Shown here piece by piece: positions 34,401 to 43,400 of a DNA stretch of 64,000 nt. This stretch comes from Papio anubis. Lineage: Eukaryota; Chordata; Mammalia; Primates; Cercopithecidae. The notes under the pieces are model-generated. The model had not been told where the DNA came from. It was given only the letters and a program-made list of their open reading frames with translations, and did not search any database. The DNA lies in assembly GCF_008728515.1 (NCBI RefSeq), contig NC_044989.1, positions 70,519,754-70,583,753 of the forward strand. Reading direction: 5' to 3'. Positions within the stretch are counted from its first letter, which is position 1. Each line of letters starts with the position of its first letter. Both the position numbers and the translations under genes were made by a program.

Positions 34401-37400
34401 CCTCGTGATCTGCTTGCCTCGGCCTCCCAAAGTGCTGGGATTACAGGCGTGAGCCACCGCGCCTGGCATTCACTTTTAAATATAAGTGAAAGAGTGAAAT
34501 CTTGCAGCCCTGGAGTAAATAACTGGAAAATACAGTAACGAGTGATGGAATTTAACGGAGCCAGTTTAGAGTTAGGAGTCAAAAGGCTATGGGAGGCTGG
34601 ATGCGGTGGCTCATGCCTGTAATCCCAGCACTTTGGGAGGCCAAGGCGGGTGGATCACCTGAGGTCAGGAGTTCGAGACCAGCCTGGCCAACATGGTGAA
34701 ACCCTGCCTCTACTAAAAATACAAAAAATTAGCCAGGCGTGGTGGTGTGCACCTATAATCCCAGCTACTTGGGAGGTTGAGGCAGGAGAATCACTTGAGC
34801 CCAGGAGGCGGAGGTTGCAGTGAGCTGAGATTATGCCACTATACTCCAGCCTGGGTGACAGAGTGAGACAGAGTCTCACAAAAAAAAAAAAAAAAAAAAA
34901 AATGGCTATGGAACCTAGGACCCCTACCCACTGAGTGACCAGGGTCCATGTCTCAAGTTCTTCTCTTCTAAGATGAAGATATGCATCTGGATGATCTCCA
35001 AATTCTTTCTTCTCTTAAAATATCTTTAGTCCGGGCATGGTGGCTCATGCCTATAATCCTACCACTTTGGGAGGCTGAGGTGGGTGGATCTCTTGAGCCC
35101 AGGAGTTTGAGACCAGATTGGGCAACATGACGAAACTCCATCTCTACTAAAAATACAAATAAATAACCAAATGTGGTGGCATGTGCCTGTAGTCCCAGCT
35201 ACTTGGGAGGCTAAGGTGGGAGGATAACTTGAGCCCAGGAGGCTGCAGTGAGCTGTAATTTAGATTGAAGCCATCTTCCTTTTTCCTTGCACCAAAGGAA
35301 GTGACAAAAAATTATTAAAAATCAGTCAGGCACAGTGGCTAATGGCTATAATCCCAGCACTTTGGGAGGCCAAGGCAGGCAGATCACTTGAGGCCAGGAG
35401 TTTGAGAGCAGCCTGGCCAACATAGTAAAACCCCATCTCTACCAAAAATACAAAAATTAGAAGAGCATAGTGGCAAATGCTTGCAATCCCAGCTACTCGG
35501 GAGGCTGAGGCACAAGAATTGCTTGAACCTGAGAGGCGAAGGTTGCAGTGAGCTGAGATCGCGCCATTGCACTCCAGCCTGGGTGACAGAGCAAGACTTA
35601 GTCTCAAAAAAATATATGTATATAAATAATAAAAAAATCTATGTGATACTCTTGATCTGCTTACTTTGTGACTTTCCTTAAACACTTATGCCTAGAATGC
35701 ATAATTTTTCTTTTTTTTTTTTTTTTTTTGAGGCAGTCTTGCTCTGTCATCCAGGCTAGAGTACAGTAGCATGATCTCGCTCACTGCAACCTTCGCCTCC
35801 CAGGTTTAAGCGATTCTCCTGCCTCAGCCTCCCAAGTAGCTGGGATTACAAGCACATGCCACCACACTCGGCTAATTTTTTTATACTTTTTAGTAGAGAC
35901 AGGGTTTCACCATGTTGGCCAGGCTGGTTTCAACTCCTGACCTCAAGTATCTGCCCACCTCAGCTTCCCAAAGTGCGGGATCACAGGCGTGAGCCACCGC
36001 ACCTGGTCATAAGTTCTTAATGAATTACTTAATTAGTACTGTTTTATATTATTCTGTTTTTTCTTTATCTCATCCTGTTACCCGTGCAGTGGTGCAATCA
36101 TGACTCACAGAAGCCTCAACATCCCAAGCTCAAGCAATCTTCCCACCTCAGCCTCCTAAGTAGCTGGGTCTACAGGCATGTGACACCACACCTGGCTAAT
36201 TTTTTGTTGTTGTTTTGGTAGAGATGGAGTCTCACTACTCCCACCTTGGCCTCCCAAAGTGCTGGGATTATAGGCGTGAGCCACCACACCCAGTCACATA
36301 AAACACCGTTTTCCTTCAATTTTGAATCTCTATACCAATTGCACATGAGTAATAAGCAATAAGATGAACACATCCTGCAAGACACCTGCTGCTAAACATG
36401 TCAGAATTTTTTGTTTAAAGACATAATTTAGGCCAGGCGTGGTGGCTCACGCCTGTAATCTCAGTACTTTGTGAGGCTAAGGTGAGCAGATCACTTGGGT
36501 TCAGGAGTTTGAGACCAGCCTGGACAATACGGTGAAACCCCGTCTCTACTAAATATACAAAAATTAGCCAGGCATGGTGGCATGCACCTGTAATTCCAGC
36601 TACTTGGGAGGCTGAAACAGGAGAATTGCTTGAGCCCAGAGGCAGAGGTTGCAGGGAGCCGAGATCACATCATTGTACTTCAGCCTGGGCGACAGAGTGA
36701 GCCTCTGTCTCCAAAAAAAAAAGGAAATAAAAATAAATACATAAATTACTTTTTGAGATAATTGTACATTCACACGTGGTTGTAAGAAATATAAGGCTTG
36801 TATACCCTTTATCCAGATTCACCCAAGAGTAGCAGTTTTTAAAACTATAGTACATCACAGTGAGGAAAATTATATGGCTACAACCTAGTGACCTTATTCA
36901 CATCTCACCAGCTTTATGTACTTGTGTGTGGTATGCATACATATAGTTCCACGTAATTTTAGGGCATGTGTAGACTTGTGTGACCAACACCACAGTCAAG
37001 ACACAAAATAGTCTGCAACAAGACGCCCTGTGCTACTCTTTTATTGCTGCTGTTACAACCCTCCCAACTCCCTCTTTCCTTTTTTTTGAGACTAAGTCTT
37101 GCTCTTATTGCCCAGGCTGAAGTATAATGGTGCAATCTTGGCTCATTGCAACCTCCGCCTCCCGGGTTTAAGTGATTCTCCTGCCTCAGCCTCTTGAGTA
37201 GCTGGGATTACAGATGTCTGCCACCACGTACGGCTAATTTTTTCTATTTTTAGTAGAGACAGGGTTTTACCATGTTGGCCAGACTGGTCTCGAACTCCTG
37301 ACCTAAGGTGATCTGCCTGCCTCAGTTTCTCAAAGTGCTGGGATTACAAGTGTGAGCACTGTGCCCAGCCCCAACCCCCCTTTAAATCGTGGCAACTACT

Positions 37401-40400
37401 AATCTATTCTCCAACTCTATGGTTTTAGACATAATTGAGCTTTTTAAAAAAATTATTATTATTATGATTTTTTTGAGATGGAGTCTCGCTCTGTTGCCCA
37501 GGCTGGAGTGCAGTGGCCGGATCTCAGCTTAATGCAAGCTCCGCCTCCCGGGTTCATGCCATTCTCCTGCCTCAGCCTCCCGAGTAGCTGGGACTACAGG
37601 TGCCCACCACCTTGCCCGGCTAGGTTTTTGTATTTTTTAGTAGAGATGGGGTTTCACCGTGTTAGCCAGGATGGTCTCGATCTCCTGACCTCGTGATCCG
37701 CCCGTCTCGGCCTCCCAAAGTGCTGGGATTATGGGCTTGAGCCACCACGTCCGGCCAAAAAAATTATTTTTTAAAATTAAAAAATATTATTTCATCACCC
37801 AGGTATTTTAAAAATTTAATTATACATATGTTTTGTTTGTTTGTTTGTTTTTGAGACGGAGTCTCACTCTGTCGCCCAGGCTGGAGTACAGTGGCCGGAT
37901 CTCAGCTCACTGCAAGCTCCGCCTCCCAGGTTTACTCCATTCTCCTGCCTCAGCCTCCCGAGTAGCTAGGACTACAGGTGCCCGCCACCTCGCCCAGCTA
38001 GTTTTTTGTATTTTTTAGTAGCGACGGGGTTTCACCGTGTTAGCCAGGATGGTCTCGATTTCCTGACCTTGTGATCCGCCCGTCTCGGCCTCCCAAAGTG
38101 CTGGGATTATAGGCTTGAGCCACTGCGCCCGGCTGTTTGTTTTTTTAAGTAGAGACAGGGTTTTGCCACATTGGCCAGGCTGACCTCAAACTGCTGGCCT
38201 CAAGTAATCCACCTGGCTTGGCCTCCCAAAGTGCTGGGATTACAGGCATGTGCCACCACACCTAGCCACATCACCCAAATTATTAAGCCTAGTATCCATT
38301 AGTTATTTTTCCTGATTCTCTCACCCGCTTCCACCTTTCTTCCCTCCTCCCACGTTTCACCCTCCAATAACCCCCGGTGTGTTGCTCCCCTCTATGTGTC
38401 CATGTGTTCTCATCATTTAGTTCCCACTTATAAGTGAGAACATGCTGTATTTGGCTTTCTGTTCCTGCATTAGTTTGCTAAGGATAATGGCCTCCAGCAT
38501 AATTTAGCTTTGAGCATGATTTTAAACTGGTGGGACAGGAAAGACCTCAGCCTCAGTGCCTCTGTTAGTGTTTATGTTGGGACTCTTTGGGTGACAATGT
38601 GCAACATTTCTTTTGATTACACTGCTTCTGGCTTCTTTAGGATGACTTTCCACCATGGTAGCCTATTCTAGGGAGGGGAAACTTACCCTGCCTTTTTAAT
38701 GAGGAAGCAACCACAGGCTTTTTCAGGCCACTTTTCCTTAGATTACTGCTCACTGCATCTTGAGGCAGTGGTGAACTGTTCATCTGTGCACCTAAACCAC
38801 AAATCATTACAGGTTTAACAATGTATCTGCTAAATATAAATTGATTTGATGTTAATTTTTAGAGTCTAAAACATATAAACAGTCTTTGCTAATTTCTAGG
38901 TTAGCTTCACAGTTTCTAGAAGGAGTTAGCATTAGCCTTTCCACATAAAATTTTAGTTTTCTTATGCTCTTTATAGGAAATTGGATGAATAAACAGAAAT
39001 GAAAGGAAGAAAAACATTCACTTACTGCTCCCACCTGTCATACAATTACGGTGAATTTTCTAGTGAACTATCTTCCATTTTCTTCTCTGTGAATGTACTG
39101 CTGGTTTTGTGATTTTTTTTTTTTTTTTTTTTTTTTTTTGAGATAAGAGTCTTGCTCTGTCGCCCAGACTGGAGTGCAGTGGCATGATCTCGGCTCACTG
39201 CAAGCTCTGCCTCCCAGGTTCATGCCATTCTCCTGTCTCAGCCTCCTGAGTAGCTGGGACCACAGGCACCCGCCACCATGCCCGGCTAACTTTTTGTATT
39301 TTTTTTTTTTTCTTTGAGACAAAGTCTGGCTGTGTCGCCCAGGCTGGAGTGCAGTGGCGCGATCTCAGCTCACTGCAACCTCCACTTCCCGGGTTCATAC
39401 CATTCTCCTGCCTCAGCCTCCTGAGTAGCTGGGACTACAGGCGCCCGCCACCATGCCCGGCTAATTTTTTGTATTTTTAGTAGAGACAGGGTTTCACCGT
39501 GTTAGCCAGGACGGTCTCGGTCTCCTGACCTCGTGATCCACCCGCCTCGGCCTCCCAAAGTGCTGGGATTACAGGCGTGAGCCACTGTGCCCCGCCGAAA
39601 TTCAGGTTTAACTGAGTATTCTATACTTTATCTGGCTACCCAAGTGATCTGAGCATTTTCTTTATTACAATTTATTTTTTATTTTTATTTTTTAGAGATG
39701 AGGTCTTGCTATGTTGCCCAGGCTGGAATGCAGTGGCTATTCGCAGGTCCAATCACAGTGGGCTAGAGCCTTGAGCTCCTGGGCTCAAGGGATCCTCCTG
39801 CCTCAGTTTCCTGAGTAGCTGGGACTACAGGCATGCCCCACTGCACCCAGACTATACTCATTTTTATGCCTGCCTGATATTCCATGGTAAAGTGGCTTTA
39901 CCATGGTTCATTTAACTATCCCCAGTGGTTAACCCTTAGTTGTTTCTAATTTTTTAATACTCTAAATAATCATAAAATCAATATCTCCAGACAAAATGTT
40001 TTTCCTATACCAATAATTATTTCCTTAAAAAAGATTATTTAGAAGTGGGGCCGGGCATGGTGGCTCACACCTGTAATCCCAGCACTTTGGGAGGCCAAGA
40101 CAGGTGGATCACCTGAAGTCAGGAGTTCGAGACCAGTCTGGCCAACATAATGAAACCTCATCTCTAAAAATACAAAAATTAGCTGGGCATGGTAGCAAGC
40201 ACCTGTAATCCCAGCTACTTAGGAGACTGAGGCAGGAGAATCACTTGAACCCAGGAGGTGGAGGTTGCAGTGAGCTGAGATTGCGCCATCACACTCCAGC
40301 CTGGGTGACAAGAGCCAAACTCCATCTCAAAAAAAAAAAAAACAGCCAAGCATGGTGGCACACGCCTGTAATCCCACCTACTTGGGAGGCTAAGGCAGGA

Positions 40401-43400
40401 GAATTGCTTGAACCCAGGAGGCGGAGGATGCAGTGAGCCGAGATCACATCATTGCACGATCCAGAGCAAGACTCCGTTTCCAAAAAAAAGGGCAAAGACT
40501 AATAAGTAAACATTTAACAACAATTTCTGCTCTATATTCCTGCCAGAACTGCCTCTCTAAAATGCACAAATGACCATGTCACTTTGTTTCTCCATCTTTC
40601 TTCAACTTCCCAGCGCCAAAAAATATGCATGACCACCTGATCCATCCCTAGCAATATTCCCTATAGGTAGGACCATTTTAAGGATCTTAACAGACAAGCT
40701 ATATACCAATGATTATAGCAATGTGCACTACACTAGCCATGCCAGAGAGCCTGGATTTTAGTTTTGCCTGCGGTCTTATCATTTTAAAAAACTTTGCCAG
40801 CTGGGCATGGTGGCTCACATTGTAATTCCAACACTTTGGGAGGCTAGGGCAGGAGGATCACTTGAGGTCAGGAGTTTGAGACCAGCCTGGTCAACCAGTG
40901 AAACCCTGTCTCTACAAAAAACAAACCAAAAACTTAGCCGGGCATGGTATCTTGTGCCTGTAGTTCCAGCTACTTGGGAGGCTGAGGCAGGAGGATCTCT
41001 TGAGCCTAGGAGGTCCAGGCTGCAGTGAGCATGCCCCTGCACTCCAGCTTGGGCAACAGAGTGAGAACTCATCTCCTAAAAAACAAACAGCCCAGATGCA
41101 GTGGTTCACGCCTGTAATCCCAGCACTTTGGGAGGCCGAGGTGGACAGATCACAAGGTCAGGAGATCGAGACCATCCTGGCTAACACGGTGAAACCCCAT
41201 CTCTACTAAAAATACAAAAAATTAGCTGGGCATGGTAGCAGGCCCCTATAGTCCCAGCTACTCGGAAGGCTGAGGCAGGAGAATAGCGTGAACCCAGGAG
41301 GCGGAGCTTGCAGTGAGCCGAGATGCGCCACTGCACTACAGCCTGGGCAACAGAGTGAGACTATGTCTCAAAAGAAAAAAACAAACAAACAAAAAAACAC
41401 ATGAAACTTTGCTAATTTAGTAGCAAAAGGTATCTTGTTTTAATTTTGCATTTCTAAAATGTTTGTACTTTTCTGTTTACTAGTAAGTTTGGAGTTTGGT
41501 CCACAGGTAGGGACCAAGTAATATTTTCATTTTGTTTAGACTCTAGGTCTCTTGATGCTTACCTACTAGGATACTTCACCATTTTCATATTGATTTATCA
41601 GAGTCCTTAACTGACACTAGTATTAAGCATTTGAATTTAAAAATGTGGCCTGGCCGGGCATGGTGGCTCACGCCTATAATCCCAGCACTTTGGGAGGCCA
41701 ATGCAGGTGGATCACCTGAGGTCAGGAGTTCAAGACCAGCCTGGCCAACAGGGTGAAACCCCATCTCTACTAAAAATACAAAAATTAGCCGGGCATGGTG
41801 GTGGGCGCCTGTAATCCCAGCTACTCGAGAGGCTGAGGCAGGAGAATTGCTTGAACCTGGGCAGTGGAGGTTGCAGTGAGCTGAGATCACATCAGTGCAC
41901 TCCAGCCTTGGCAACAGAGCGAGACTCCATCTCTCAATAAATAAATAAATAAATAAGGCTGGGTGCAGTGGCTCACACCTGCAATCCCAGCACTTTGGGA
42001 AGCCAAAGCGGATGGATCACCTGAGGTCAGGAGTTCGAGACCAGCCTGACTAATATGGTGAAACCCCATCTCTACTAAAAATACAAAAATTAACTGGGTA
42101 TGCACCTGTAGTCCCAGCTACTCAGGAGGCTGATATGCGAATTGCTTGAACCCGGGAGGCAGAGGTTGCAGTGAGCCGAGATCGCACCACTGCATTCCAG
42201 CCTGGGCGACAGAGCAAGACTCTGTCTCAAAAAAAAAAAAAAAGATAAAAAGGAAAAAATGTGTGTGTGGGTGTGTATATGTGTGTGTTTCTCCATATAC
42301 TGAAAATGAGGACAATAAACTATATTTCTAAATTAGTATGGGGAATATAACCACTGTCACAAATTTTTTTTTTTTTTTTTTTAGACGGAGTCTCGCTCTG
42401 TCGCCCAGGCTGGAGTGCAGTGGTGCAATCTCCGCTCACTGCAAGCTCCACTGCCTCCCGGGTTAATGCCATTCTCCTGCCTCAGCCTCCCTAGAAGCTG
42501 GGACTACAGGCACCCACCACCACGCCCGGCTAATTTTTTTTCTATTTTCAGTAGAGACGGGGTTTCACCGTGTTCACCAGGATGGTCTCGATCTCCTGAC
42601 CTCATGATCCGCCCACCTCGGCCTCCCAAAGTGCTGGGATTACAGGCGTGAGCCACCGTGCCCGGCCTGTCACAAAAATTTTTTAAACACTCTATGGATG
42701 AAAACTTCATAATACTATCCTAAGGCAGATTAAGGTATAAGATTAATCTGTTTAAGGGATGTACACACATATACAGTAAAAGCAGAATTTGGTTGGATCT
42801 TATTTTTGGCTAAGGGATCAAACTTTCAGCTTAACTTGAAAAAGAATCATCAATGGAGAGTAAAACGTTTCTTAGGAAAAAATCCATAAGAACAAAAACA
42901 TATTTCGGCCAGGTGCGGTAGCTCACACCTGTAATCCCAGCACTCTGGGAGGCCGAGGCGGGCGGATCACAAGGTCAGGAGATCGAGACCACAGTGAAAC
43001 CCCGTCTCTACTAAAAATACAAAAAATTAGCCGGGCGCGGTGGTGGGCGCCTGTAGTCCCAGCTACTCAGGAGGCTGAGGCAGGAGAATGGCGTGAACCC
43101 GGGAGGCGGAGCTTGCAGTGAGCCGAGATCGCGCCACTGCACTCCAGCCTGGGCCACAGCGCAAGACTCCGTCTCAAAAAAAAAAAAAAAAAAAAAAAAA
43201 AAAACATATTTCTTGGCCAGGTGTGGTAGCTCACACCTATAATTCCAGCACTCTGGGAGGCCAAGATGGGAGAATCACTTAAGGCCTGGAGTTTGAGGCC
43301 AGCCTGGGCAGCATAGTAAGACCCCTGTCTCTTTAATAAAAATAAAATAAAATATAATATTTTCTTATAATTGTTGAGGTTCAGTAAAAGACATAAAACA

